From: Mycobacterium sp. PSTR-4-N
GTDB lineage: Bacteria > Actinomycetota > Actinomycetes > Mycobacteriales > Mycobacteriaceae
DNA: 64,000 nucleotides
Direction: 5' to 3'
NCBI RefSeq assembly: GCF_022348085.1
Contig: NZ_JAKRFN010000009.1
Location: forward strand, 1-64,000
Part shown: positions 42,660 to 51,199 of the stretch, piece by piece
How positions within the stretch are numbered: the stretch's first letter is position 1
Layout: every line of letters begins with the position of its first letter
Notes under the pieces: generated by a model
The model's input: the letters and a program-made list of their open reading frames with translations, nothing else
What the model was told of the DNA's origin: nothing
Database searches by the model: none
Position numbers and translations under genes: made by a program

Positions 42660-43559
42660 TCAGAAGTAGCGGGGGAACGGGGTCCAGTCGGGGTCGCGCT
42701 TCTCCAGGAACGCATCACGCCCCTCGACGGCCTCGTCGGTCATGTACGCCAGCCGGGTCGCTTCCCCGGCGAAGAGCTGCTGGCCCACCAGCCCGTCCTC
42801 GGGAAGATTGAAGGCATACTTCAGCATCCGGATCGCCTGCGGTGACTTCCCGTTGATCTCCGAGGCCCACTGCAGCGCAGCGGTTTCCAGCTCAGCGTGG
42901 TCCACGACCTCGTTGACCGCGCCCATCGCGTGCATCTGCTCGGCGGTGTAGGGCCGGCCGAGAAAGAAGATCTCGCGGGCGAACTTCTGCCCGACCTGGC
43001 TGGCCAGATACGCCGATCCGTACCCGGCGTCGAACGAGCCGACATCGGCGTCGGTCTGCTTGAACCGGGCGTGCTCGCGCGAGGCCAGCGTCAGGTCGCA
43101 CACCACGTGCAGCGAATGGCCGCCGCCGGCGGCCCAGCCGTTGACCAGACAGATCACCGGCTTCGGCATGAACCGGATCAGGCGCTGCACCTCGAGGATG
43201 TGCAGCCGGCCGGCGCGCGCCGGGTCGACGGTCTCGGCGGTGTCGCCCGAGGCGTACTGATAGCCCGAGCGGCCGCGGATGCGTTGGTCACCGCCCGAGC
43301 AGAACGCCCAGCCGCCGTCCTTGGGCGACGGGCCGTTCCCGGTCAGCAGCACGGTCCCGACGTCGGAGCTCATCCGGGCGTGGTCGAGGGCGCGATACAA
43401 CTCGTCGACGGTGTGCGGGCGGAACGCGTTGCGCACCTCCGGCCGGTCGAATGCGACGCGCACGGTCGGCTGGCTGACGTGCCGGTGGTAGGTGATGTCG
43501 GTCAGGTCGTCGAAGCCGGCGACCGGCTGCCACAGACTGGAATCGAACGGGTTGCTCAC
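42660..43559 (-). CDS. menB: 1,4-dihydroxy-2-naphthoyl-CoA synthase
   Basis: A 299-residue crotonase-fold enzyme that cyclises o-succinylbenzoyl-CoA. MenB-specific features include FCSGGDQRIRGRSGYQY (about residues 85-101) with the active loop, the oxyanion segment VNGWAAGGGHSLHVVCDLTLAS, and the C-terminal RDAFLEKRDPDWTPFPRYF. GTG 43559 begins 3 nt after the stop of the upstream Ddn-like gene, so co-transcription is likely. SDR follows 15 nt downstream. Confidence 0.96.
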   Translation of the reverse strand: MSNPFDSSLWQPVAGFDDLTDITYHRHVSQPTVRVAFDRPEVRNAFRPHTVDELYRALDHARMSSDVGTVLLTGNGPSPKDGGWAFCSGGDQRIRGRSGYQYASGDTAETVDPARAGRLHILEVQRLIRFMPKPVICLVNGWAAGGGHSLHVVCDLTLASREHARFKQTDADVGSFDAGYGSAYLASQVGQKFAREIFFLGRPYTAEQMHAMGAVNEVVDHAELETAALQWASEINGKSPQAIRMLKYAFNLPEDGLVGQQLFAGEATRLAYMTDEAVEGRDAFLEKRDPDWTPFPRYF

Positions 43560-43562
43560 CCG

Positions 43563-44018
43563 TCAGACGGTATCGAACCGGAAGACCGCGCAGCGCCCGG
43601 CCAGCGCCTCGAACTCATCAGGGTTGGGGCCGGTGACCAATCCGGCGTTGCGCATGAAGCTCACCCCGGTCGGCACCAGCACGGGGAACTGCCGCAGCAG
43701 CGGACGGGCTTCCTCGGCGGACAGCTCGACCATCCGGACATGTTCGCGGGTCTTCCCCTGCGTGAGCACCGCCTCGGGGTTGGCTCGCGCATTGCGCACC
43801 CAGTCGGCCCCGGGGAATCCGCCGACGACGTAACGGCGGCCGTCCACCTCGAACGGCGTGATCGGCGTCGACCGGGGCTGGCCGGACGTGCGGCCCGTCA
43901 CCGTGAGCACCATCGGCCCGTCTCGAATGATCCCGATCCGCGTCGCCGCCATCAGGACCTTGTTCATCGGCTTGAGCCACCACGGCGGACGGGGATTCGC
44001 AGGCTTGGGATTCGCCAT
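43563..44018 (-). CDS. Nitroreductase family deazaflavin-dependent oxidoreductase
   Basis: A 151-residue Ddn-like F420-dependent oxidoreductase with the core TVTGRTSGQPRSTPITPFEVDGRRYVVGG and GADWVRNARANPEAVL, and a Trp-containing basic N-terminus that could touch the membrane. ATG 44018 is used; the longer frame upstream is antisense-like. It lies 11 nt after the HAD gene and just before menB. It is only distantly like the family member at 4754. Confidence 0.87.
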   Translation of the reverse strand: MANPKPANPRPPWWLKPMNKVLMAATRIGIIRDGPMVLTVTGRTSGQPRSTPITPFEVDGRRYVVGGFPGADWVRNARANPEAVLTQGKTREHVRMVELSAEEARPLLRQFPVLVPTGVSFMRNAGLVTGPNPDEFEALAGRCAVFRFDTV

Positions 44019-44029
44019 GGTGTTCGACG

Positions 44030-44740
44030 CTACAGCGGGATTCCGTGTGCCCACAGCGCCGCGACCAGACCGTCGCGCCGATCCTGGGTGGGCAGCGGGT
44101 CGACGAGCGCGAACCGGCAGCCCAGGGCGCGGGCACCTCCGTCTGCCTCGTCGCTGTCGCCGACCATCAGGGCCCGCTCGGCGGGCACCCCGAGCTGCTC
44201 CAGGGCGGCGCTGAAAATCGCCGGGTCCGGCTTGGTCGCGCCCACTTCGAACGACAGCACGAAGACGTCGACATCGTCGGCGACACCGAGCGCGTCGAAG
44301 GCTGGCCGGATGTCGAAGGCGATGTTGGACACCACCGCGGTCTTGATGCCTCGCTCCGTGAGCCCGGCCAGGACGGTCGCGGTGTCGGGGTAGGGCGTCC
44401 AGTAGGCAGGGTCGATCACCTTGGCGTACAAGGCTTCCGCGTGGTGGCGAGCCAGCCCGGATTCGCGCAGGACGTGCAGGTACGCCTCGCGATGTAGATG
44501 CGGCGCGAGGTCCCGGTTGACCCACGCGTCGAGCGCCTCGGGGGTCATCGACACCGTGCGCCCGGTGGGTGCGGTCAGTCGGTGCACCAGCTCGGCCTGG
44601 ACATGCGCGTCCACGACCCTGTCGTCCTCGAGGGTCATGCCCTCGAACCAGCTGTCGTCTTCCTCGAGCCGGAACAGGGTGCCGGAGAAGTCGAACAGCA
44701 CTGCATCCACGTCGGTCACGGAGTCGGCCACGTCGACCAT
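44030..44740 (-). CDS. HAD-superfamily hydrolase
   Basis: A 236-residue HAD protein. Motif I reads FDFSGTLFRLEE (about residues 16-27), where the second Asp of DxDGT is Ser; motif II is VVSNI (about 140), motif III Lys is in GATKPDPAIF (about 169) and motif IV is MVGDSDEADGGA (about 193). The Asp-to-Ser change affects the acid/base residue of phosphatases, so the reaction may differ. It sits next to a Ddn-like gene; ATG 44740 is 43 bp from the divergent GT2 gene. Confidence 0.85.
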   Translation of the reverse strand: MVDVADSVTDVDAVLFDFSGTLFRLEEDDSWFEGMTLEDDRVVDAHVQAELVHRLTAPTGRTVSMTPEALDAWVNRDLAPHLHREAYLHVLRESGLARHHAEALYAKVIDPAYWTPYPDTATVLAGLTERGIKTAVVSNIAFDIRPAFDALGVADDVDVFVLSFEVGATKPDPAIFSAALEQLGVPAERALMVGDSDEADGGARALGCRFALVDPLPTQDRRDGLVAALWAHGIPL

Positions 44741-44783
44741 CGTGCCAGGTGTGAAACCGAGGTTTTGCGGCTAACTAAGCGGT

Positions 44784-45485
44784 ATGCGCACCCAGGAGTG
44801 GTCTCTGCAGCAGATCGTGGTCGTGGTGCCGGCCCACAACGAGATCGATCAGCTGCCCGAGTGCCTGCGCGCGCTGACCACCGCGGCGTTGTGCGTGTCC
44901 GTGCCGGTGTCGATCGTCGTCGTGCTCGATGCCTGCGATGACGGCAGCGAGACACTGGCCGGGCAGTTCGGCCCCGACGTCCACGTCGTGTCGGTCGACG
45001 CGGGCAATGTCGGTGCCGCACGTGCCGCGGGCTTCGAGTACGCACGCACACTGTGCGACGACGGGCCGACGACCTGGTACGCCACGACGGACGCCGACAG
45101 CGTCGTCAGCCCCGACTGGCTGATCAGGATGACTGCCCCCGGTGCCGACATGGTGCTCGGTGTGGTGCGGGTTCCGTTGTGGCGCAATCTTTCTGCCGCA
45201 GTGGTACGCCGTTACCTGCGTGCCTACAACGCGGACGGGCCGGGGCATTCGCACGTGCACGGCGCGAACATGGGGTTCCGCGCCTCGGCCTACTGGCAGG
45301 TCGGCGGCTTTCGGGCTCTCGCGACGGCAGAGGATGCCGACCTGGTGGAACGTTTCCTGTCGGCACGGCTGCTGGTCCACCGGGACCGGGGACTGTCGGT
45401 GGCGACGTCGGATCGTGTCGATGGTCGCGCACCGGGCGGCTTCGCCGCGCACCTGCGGGGGCTGTCCCGAAAAGCCGCCTCGTGA
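44784..45485 (+). CDS. Family 2 glycosyltransferase, first gene of a four-gene operon
   Basis: A 233-residue GT-A glycosyltransferase. Donor-site features are IVVVVPAHNEIDQLPECL at the start, VLDACDDGSETLA, and the DXD-type ATTDADSVVSPDWL (about residues 95-108). HVHGANMGFRASAYWQVGGF and ATAEDADLVERF give the acceptor-side motif with the ED pair. It overlaps the next gene by 4 nt (GTGA). The operon also encodes an acyl-CoA dehydrogenase-like protein, a PIG-L deacetylase and a methyltransferase, suggesting a modified amino-sugar or lipid-linked product; this is inference. Confidence 0.87.
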   Translation: MRTQEWSLQQIVVVVPAHNEIDQLPECLRALTTAALCVSVPVSIVVVLDACDDGSETLAGQFGPDVHVVSVDAGNVGAARAAGFEYARTLCDDGPTTWYATTDADSVVSPDWLIRMTAPGADMVLGVVRVPLWRNLSAAVVRRYLRAYNADGPGHSHVHGANMGFRASAYWQVGGFRALATAEDADLVERFLSARLLVHRDRGLSVATSDRVDGRAPGGFAAHLRGLSRKAAS

Positions 45486-46414
45486 GTGTCGGGCTGGTCG
45501 AGCGCTGGCTGGCCGCAGGCGAACTCGACCTGCCCCTGCCCGGTCGCGGTGAGACCCGGCAGCGGTGGCGGCGGTTGGCGGCGATGGCCGAGCAGGACGT
45601 GACGGCCGGCCGGTTGGCCGAGGCGCACGCCGATGCTGTCGCGATCCTCGCCGAATTGGGCGGGCCCCGTCCGGAGCCAGGACAGTGGTGGGGCGTGTGG
45701 GCGGCAGAACCTCCCGATGCGGTGGTTGTGGCCACCGGCGACGGTGACGCGCTCCGGCTCGACGGGGTGAAAGCGTGGTGCTCCGGGGCGGGGCTGTGCT
45801 CGCATGCCTTGGTGACGGCACGGCTGGCCGACGGCGAGCGCGGCCTGTTCGCGGTCGACCTCGGCGCCGCCGGGGTGCATCAGCTGCCGAGTACCTGGCA
45901 GGCGGCGGGGATGGCCGAATCCGACACCCGCTCGGTGCGTTTCGAGAACACTCCCGCGGTGGCGGTCGGGGGGCCGGGGGAGTACCTGAGCCGACCGGGA
46001 TTCTGGCAGGGTGGCGCGGGCGTGGCGGCGTGCTGGCTGGGCGGCGCACGCGCGGTGGCGCAGCCTCTCTACCGTCGGGCAGCTGCCGGCATCGCGGATC
46101 CGCACGCGCTCGCGCACCTGGGCGCAGTCGACGCCGCGCTCGCCGCCGCGGACGCCACCCTGGCCCTCACCGCCGCCGCCGTCGACGCCGACCCTGCGGC
46201 GCCTGCCGAGCTGTGGGCTCGCCGCGCGAGGGCTGCCGCCGAGACCGCGGTGGAGGAGGCCATCGGGCGGACCGCCCGCGCGCTGGGCCCCGCACCGCTG
46301 GCCCTGGACGGTGAGCATGCGCGACGGGTGGCCGACCTGTCGGTCTACGTTCGTCAGAGCCACGCCGAGCGCGACCTGGAACGTCTCGGTCAACTGGCAG
46401 GAGCCTCGGCGTGA
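45482..46414 (+). CDS. Short acyl-CoA dehydrogenase-like protein
   Basis: A 310-residue protein with the acyl-CoA dehydrogenase fold. WWGVWAAEPP and LRLDGVKAWCSGAGLCSHALVTARL (about 82-106) form the FAD/substrate middle domain; the C-terminal helices (ARRVADLSVYVRQSHAERDLERLG) match the last domain. At 310 residues it is shorter than the usual 380-400, and no catalytic Glu can be placed, so it may oxidise an unusual substrate or bind one. GTG 45482 overlaps the GT2 stop; the next gene overlaps by 4 nt. Confidence 0.75.
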   Translation: MSVGLVERWLAAGELDLPLPGRGETRQRWRRLAAMAEQDVTAGRLAEAHADAVAILAELGGPRPEPGQWWGVWAAEPPDAVVVATGDGDALRLDGVKAWCSGAGLCSHALVTARLADGERGLFAVDLGAAGVHQLPSTWQAAGMAESDTRSVRFENTPAVAVGGPGEYLSRPGFWQGGAGVAACWLGGARAVAQPLYRRAAAGIADPHALAHLGAVDAALAAADATLALTAAAVDADPAAPAELWARRARAAAETAVEEAIGRTARALGPAPLALDGEHARRVADLSVYVRQSHAERDLERLGQLAGASA

Positions 46415-47178
46415 CGGCGGCTCAGGTCGGCAACGGAACCAGATTCGCCGCGCAGCCCGTCCCGGACGGCGGTACTCCCACCCGCGTCTGGGTCGACGCC
46501 GAGCTGCAGTTGCCGGAACTCGACCTCACCGGGTGTCCGGAACTCGTCGTGATCGGAGCGCATCCGGACGACGAGACACTCGGTTTCGGCGCGACCGCGT
46601 CGCTGCTCGCGCGGGCCGGCGTGCGCACGCAGATCATCTCGGCCACCGACGGCGGGGCGGCCTACCCGGAATTGTCCGTCTTGCAGAGATACCAGCTCGA
46701 GCGGACGCGACGCGACGAACTGCGCAGGGCAGCAACAGTATTGGGCATGTACGCACCGGTGAGCCTCGGGCTGCCTGACGGGCGGGTGGCCCAGCACGAG
46801 GGACGGCTCACCGATCTGCTGGTCGAGATCCTCGACGGGAAGCCGGCGGGGACCTGGTGCGCGGCACCGTGGCGCGGGGATGGTCACCCCGATCACGAGG
46901 CGGTCGGGCGGGCCGCGGCGGCCGCGATTGCGCAGACGGGTGCGGTGTTGGTGGAGTATCCGGTGTGGATGTGGCACTGGTCGTTTCCGGGCGACATCGC
47001 CGTCCCGTGGCAGCGGGCGCGGATGGCCCGGCTCACCGCCGAGGCGCTGGAGACCAAGCGGCAGGCCGCGCGGTGCTTCGAAAGTCAGTACGCCGCACCC
47101 ACTCCCGGCGGTGATCCGGTGTTGCCGCCCGAGGTGCTGCATCGGCTGCTGACGGTCGGCGAAGTGGCGTTCTGTTGA
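46411..47178 (+). CDS. PIG-L family deacetylase
   Basis: A 255-residue LmbE/PIG-L zinc deacetylase. The metal-binding GAHPDDETLGFG (about residues 49-60) and GDGHPDHEAVGRAA (about 150-163) are complete. Relatives deacetylate N-acetylglucosamine groups, for example MshB in mycothiol and Mca for its conjugates. Here the partner genes suggest deacetylation of a sugar made by the adjacent GT2, followed by N-methylation. Starts in GTGA overlap with the upstream gene and ends in TTGA overlap with the next. Confidence 0.88.
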   Translation: MTAAQVGNGTRFAAQPVPDGGTPTRVWVDAELQLPELDLTGCPELVVIGAHPDDETLGFGATASLLARAGVRTQIISATDGGAAYPELSVLQRYQLERTRRDELRRAATVLGMYAPVSLGLPDGRVAQHEGRLTDLLVEILDGKPAGTWCAAPWRGDGHPDHEAVGRAAAAAIAQTGAVLVEYPVWMWHWSFPGDIAVPWQRARMARLTAEALETKRQAARCFESQYAAPTPGGDPVLPPEVLHRLLTVGEVAFC

Positions 47179-47798
47179 GTGCCCGACTCCCCGACGACTT
47201 CTTCGACCGCATGTACGCCGAGGCGGAGGACCCGTGGTCGCTCGGCACGCGCTGGTACGAGGAGCGCAAGTACGCGATCACGACGGCGGTGCTTCCGTAT
47301 CGGCGCTATCGCCACGCATTCGAACCGGGCTGTTCGGTCGGGGTGCTCACCGAGCGGCTGCTGCACCGCTGCGACAGGATCACCGCGATCGATGTGAGCG
47401 TCGCGGCGCTGGACGCCACGCACCGACGTCTGGCCGGGTCGCGCATGATCGGCCGCGCCGATCTGCGACGCGGGTCGATCGACGCCCCATGGCCGAGCGG
47501 GCCCTTCGATCTGGTGGTGCTCTCAGAGGTGTGCTACTACCTGCAGCCGGAGACTCTGCGAACGGTGCTGGAGCGTGAGGTACCGCGGCTGCCACGCCCT
47601 GCCACGGTCGTGGCCGCGCACTGGCGGCATGCGGTCGAGGACTATCCGATGACCGGCGACGAGGCCAACGACATCATCACGCGGGCGGCCGGCCTGCACC
47701 GTCTCGGCGGGTACCGCGACGACGACGTCGTCATCGACGTCTTCGACACCGCAGGCCCCGACTCCGTCGCGACGCGCACCAACATCCCGGGCGCCTAG
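47175..47798 (+). CDS. SAM-dependent methyltransferase, NodS-like
   Basis: A 207-residue class I methyltransferase resembling NodS, the N-methyltransferase of rhizobial Nod-factor synthesis: DDFFDRMYAEAEDPWSLGTRWYEERKYAITTAVLP at the start, motif I FEPGCSVGVLTERLL (about 49-63), IDVSVAALDATHRRL and LVVLSEVCYYL. NodS acts on a deacetylated chitooligosaccharide, which fits the PIG-L deacetylase encoded just before it. TTG 47175 is used because the family start DDFFDRMY is close and the stop/start overlap is 4 nt. Confidence 0.83.
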   Translation: MSARLPDDFFDRMYAEAEDPWSLGTRWYEERKYAITTAVLPYRRYRHAFEPGCSVGVLTERLLHRCDRITAIDVSVAALDATHRRLAGSRMIGRADLRRGSIDAPWPSGPFDLVVLSEVCYYLQPETLRTVLEREVPRLPRPATVVAAHWRHAVEDYPMTGDEANDIITRAAGLHRLGGYRDDDVVIDVFDTAGPDSVATRTNIPGA

Positions 47799-47801
47799 TT
47801 C

Positions 47802-47863
47802 GGCGAGCGCGCGCGTCTGCACGCAACACGCCGCGAATTTCTGGCATTTCGCGCGCGCTCGCC
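47802..47863. repeat. 14-bp perfect inverted repeat with 34-nt loop (REP-like or terminator)
   Basis: GGCGAGCGCGCGCG (47802-47815) and CGCGCGCGCTCGCC (47850-47863) are exact reverse complements. The loop carries a second small hairpin, GCGAA near 47832 and TTCGC near 47847. The element fills the gap between convergent genes (47798 and 47940). It could terminate both transcripts, but the elaborate loop looks like a dispersed intergenic repeat. Confidence 0.6.
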
Positions 47864-47939
47864 GCAACCGAGCGAACCCATCGTCAGCCGACGCTGCCTG
47901 ATTGTCGGCTTCCTCCTCGGCTCGTCCCTCGCCGCATCG

Positions 47940-49538
47940 TCAGCCGACGGCCCGCCCCGCGCCCTCCCAGAACTGCGCCCGCACCGCCTTCTTGTCCGGC
48001 TTGCCCAGCGCCGTCACCGGCACGGAGTCGACCACCACCACCTGCTTGGGCGTGTGCACCGAGCCCTTGCGATCCTTCACCGCAGCCTGGATCTCGCCGA
48101 TCATCGTCGCCACGGCACCCTCGTCGGACGCGGCGTCGGGCCGCAGCACCACCACGGCTGTCACCGCTTCGCCCCACTTCTCGTCGGGTGTGCCGATCAC
48201 ACACACCTGCGCTACCGAAGGATGCTCTGCCACAACATCTTCCACTTCGCGCGGGAACACGTTGAAGCCGCCGGTGACGATCATGTCCTTGGTCCGGTCG
48301 ACGATGTAGTAGAAGCCGTCCTCGTCCTCGCGAGCCAGGTCGCCGGTGTGCATCCACCCGTCGCGGAACGTCTCCGCCGTCGCGTCGGGCAGCTTCCAGT
48401 ACCCGCCCGACAGCAGCGGCCCGGACACGCAGATCTCACCCACCTCGCCCTGCGGCACCGGCTGCCCGTCGTCGCCGAGCAACGCCACCCGCGCGAACAA
48501 CGTCGGCCGTCCGCACGAGGTCAGCCGCTTCTCGTCGTGGTCCTTCTTCGACAGATACGTGATCACCATCGGCGCTTCGGACTGCCCGTAGTACTGCGCG
48601 AAGATCGGGCCGAACCGGCGGATCGCCTCCTTCAGGCGCACCGGATTCATCGCCGACGCACCGTAATACACGGTTTCCAACGACGACAGGTCCCGCGTGT
48701 GCGAGTCCGGATGATCCATCAGCGCGTAGATCATCGACGGCACCAGCATGGTCGCGGTGATCTTCTGCTCCTCGATCACCCGCAGCACCTCGGCCGGGTC
48801 GAACTTGGTCAGCACGATCAGTTCGCCACCCTTGACGACGACGGGGGTGAAGAACGCCGCGCCGGCGTGCGACAGCGGTGTGCACATCAGGAAGCGCGGG
48901 TTCTCCGGCCACTCCCACTCGGCCAGCTGCACGGTCGTCATCGTGGTGATCGACTGCGTCGTCCCCATGACGCCCTTGGGCTTGCCTGTCGTGCCGCCGG
49001 TGTAGGTCAGGCCGCCGATGTGGTCGGGCGGCAGGTCCGCGGCCACCAGTGGCCGGGGCGGGTACTTCGCGGCTTCGGCGCTCAGGTCCACCGCGACGTC
49101 GGCAAGCTCGGACGGCACCGGGCCGATGGTCAGGATCTGCTTCAACGACGGCACCTTGTCGAGCAGCCCCAGCGCACGTTCGACGAACATCGGGTTCGGG
49201 TCGATGATCAACGACGTCACCTCGGCGTCGGACAGCACGTAGGCGTGATCGTCGAGTGAGCCGAGAGGGTGTAGTGCCGTGCGGCGGTATCCCTGGGTCT
49301 GCCCGGCGCCGATGATCATGAGCACCTCGGGCCTGTTCAGGCTCAACAACCCCACTGCGGCACCCGTGCCGGCGCCCAGCGCTTCGAACGCCTGAATGTA
49401 CTGGCTGATGCGATCGGCCAGCTCACCGCCGGTGAGCGTCGTGTCGCCGAGGAACAGCACGGGCCGGTCGCGGTGCCTCTTGAGGGCGCCGACGGTGAGG
49501 TGTCCGGAGTGCACGGGGTGCCGCAGCAGATCGGTCAT
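47940..49538 (-). CDS. AMP-forming acyl-CoA ligase (fadD8-like)
   Basis: A 532-residue ANL-superfamily ligase at the place of fadD8 (Rv0551c) in H37Rv. P-loop LTYTGGTTGKPKGVMGT (about 184-200), YYGQSEAPMVITYL (about 322), WMHTGDLARED and the hinge DRTKDMIVTGGFNVFPREVE are intact; catalytic Lys is in ALGKPDKKAV. ATG 49538 has TAGTCT (49546-49551) 7 nt upstream, and a consensus KstR box overlaps that -10, so it may belong to the sterol-catabolism regulon. Substrate unknown. Confidence 0.9.
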   Translation of the reverse strand: MTDLLRHPVHSGHLTVGALKRHRDRPVLFLGDTTLTGGELADRISQYIQAFEALGAGTGAAVGLLSLNRPEVLMIIGAGQTQGYRRTALHPLGSLDDHAYVLSDAEVTSLIIDPNPMFVERALGLLDKVPSLKQILTIGPVPSELADVAVDLSAEAAKYPPRPLVAADLPPDHIGGLTYTGGTTGKPKGVMGTTQSITTMTTVQLAEWEWPENPRFLMCTPLSHAGAAFFTPVVVKGGELIVLTKFDPAEVLRVIEEQKITATMLVPSMIYALMDHPDSHTRDLSSLETVYYGASAMNPVRLKEAIRRFGPIFAQYYGQSEAPMVITYLSKKDHDEKRLTSCGRPTLFARVALLGDDGQPVPQGEVGEICVSGPLLSGGYWKLPDATAETFRDGWMHTGDLAREDEDGFYYIVDRTKDMIVTGGFNVFPREVEDVVAEHPSVAQVCVIGTPDEKWGEAVTAVVVLRPDAASDEGAVATMIGEIQAAVKDRKGSVHTPKQVVVVDSVPVTALGKPDKKAVRAQFWEGAGRAVG

Positions 49539-49549
49539 GTGCTCCAGAC

Positions 49550-49563
49550 TAGAACGTGTTCCA
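49550..49563. promoter_or_regulatory. Consensus KstR box between two acyl-CoA ligase genes
   Basis: TAGAACGTGTTCCA matches every fixed position of the published KstR motif TNNAACNNGTTNNA. It overlaps by 2 bp the TAGTCT -10 (49546-49551) of the fadD8-like gene and is 69 bp upstream of the divergent ligase gene. KstR is the TetR-family repressor of cholesterol catabolism; binding here would repress at least the minus-strand gene. Confidence 0.65.
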
Positions 49564-49632
49564 GTTCTGACCAAGCCTCGGATCCGCCCAAACGACGGTT
49601 CCGACGAGCACCGGCGTGGCACGCTGCTGCCC

Positions 49633-51195
49633 ATGGCTGATCTGCCCGAACCCCGCTTCCTCGACGAACGCGTCGCCCACTGGGCCGCGACCCAGCCCGA
49701 CGCGGAGGCGATGGACTATCTCGACCGGAACTGGACCTGGGCGCAGTGGGACGACCGCATCCGGCGGCTCGCCGGCGCGCTCACCGAGCGTGGCGTCACG
49801 CGCGGCGACGTCGTCGCGTTCCTCGACAAGAACCATCCCGCATGCGTCGAGTTGACCATCGCCGCCGCGTCTCTGGGTGCGGCCACCGCGATCATCAACT
49901 TCCGCCTCGCCGCCGACGAACTCGACTACGTGCTCAACGACTCCGACGCCAAGGTGCTCATCGCAGGCAAGGAGTTCATGGCGTCGATCGACAAGATCCG
50001 CGACAAGCTCACCAACATCGAGCACGTCATCTCGGTGACGCCCGAGGGGGACGACGAGTACGAGAAGGTCCTGGAGGCCGCGACACCGGTGCAGCGCTCC
50101 GACGATGTCGAACCCGACGACGTCGCGATCATCATGTACTCATCGGGCACCACCGGCCGCCCGAAGGGCGTCGAGCTCACCCAGGCCAACATCATCGCCC
50201 ACACCGTCAACGCCCACGAGGGGTTCGAGTTCGACGAGGGCGACAAGAACATGGTGTCGATGCCGCTGTTCCACGTCGGCGGTTCGTCCTACGCGCAGTT
50301 CGCGATCCACGACGGGTTCCCGAGCGTGATGACCCGCGAGGTCGACGGCGCATCGCTGGCCGGCGCCATCTTCAAGGGCGCCAACCGAACCTTCCTCGTC
50401 CCGGCGGTGTTGGCCAAGGTGCTCGACTCCGGTGAGGACGCCGTGAAGCTGTTCGCGTCGCTGAAGACCTACGGCTACGGCGCGTCTCCGATGCCGCTGC
50501 CACTGCTGCGGCGGGCGCTCGAGGCCTGGCCGGACACGGATTTTATCCAGGCCTACGGCCTGACCGAACTGTGCGGGGTGATCAGCCACCTGCTCCCCGA
50601 GGCGCACCGCGATCCCGGCCGGGAGGAACGGCTTTCCAGCGCAGGGACACTGGTGCCCAACGCCGAGGTGCGCGTGGTCGATCCCGACACGCTCGAGGAC
50701 GTGCCCGCCGGTGAACAGGGCGAGTTGTGGTTCCGCTCACCGCAATTGATGAAGGGCTACCACAACAAGCCCGACGCCACCGCCGAGGCGATCACCGAGG
50801 ACGGTTGGTTCCGCACCGGGGACATCGGCCGGGTCGACGACGGCGGCTTCATCTTCGTCGAGGACCGCCTCAAGGACATGATCATCTCGGGCGGCGAGAA
50901 CATCTACTCGATCGAGGTCGAACGCGTGCTCGCCGAGCACGACGCCGTGGTCGAGGTCGCGGTGATCGGTGTCCCCGACGAGAAGTGGGGTGAGGTGGTC
51001 AAGGCGGTGGTGGTGGTCGAACAGGAGGTGTCCGAAAAGGACTTGATCGCGTTCGCCCGCGAGCGCCTGGCGGCCTACAAGTGCCCCAAGACCATCGACA
51101 TCACCGACGAGTTACCTCGCAATCCCACCGGCAAGGTCTTGAAGAAGGAGCTGCGCAAACCGCATTGGGACGGCCGGGACCGCACGACGGTCTAG
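49633..51195 (+). CDS. AMP-forming acyl-CoA ligase, divergent from the fadD8-like gene
   Basis: A 520-residue ANL ligase. P-loop IIMYSSGTTGRPKGVELT (about residues 163-180), AYGLTELCGVISHL (about 307), WFRTGDIGRVDDGG and the hinge DRLKDMIISGGENIYSIEVE, and the catalytic Lys in NPTGKVLKK are intact. It shares a promoter region containing the KstR box with the opposite ligase gene. ATG 49633 is preferred to a longer frame that is antisense to the neighbour. Acyl substrate unknown. Confidence 0.9.
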   Translation: MADLPEPRFLDERVAHWAATQPDAEAMDYLDRNWTWAQWDDRIRRLAGALTERGVTRGDVVAFLDKNHPACVELTIAAASLGAATAIINFRLAADELDYVLNDSDAKVLIAGKEFMASIDKIRDKLTNIEHVISVTPEGDDEYEKVLEAATPVQRSDDVEPDDVAIIMYSSGTTGRPKGVELTQANIIAHTVNAHEGFEFDEGDKNMVSMPLFHVGGSSYAQFAIHDGFPSVMTREVDGASLAGAIFKGANRTFLVPAVLAKVLDSGEDAVKLFASLKTYGYGASPMPLPLLRRALEAWPDTDFIQAYGLTELCGVISHLLPEAHRDPGREERLSSAGTLVPNAEVRVVDPDTLEDVPAGEQGELWFRSPQLMKGYHNKPDATAEAITEDGWFRTGDIGRVDDGGFIFVEDRLKDMIISGGENIYSIEVERVLAEHDAVVEVAVIGVPDEKWGEVVKAVVVVEQEVSEKDLIAFARERLAAYKCPKTIDITDELPRNPTGKVLKKELRKPHWDGRDRTTV

Positions 51196-51199
51196 CTCC

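Noticed and set aside
42897..44393. Plus-strand frame opposite menB, the Ddn-like gene and HAD
   Set aside because: It spans three convincing genes on the other strand and has shadow-type composition.
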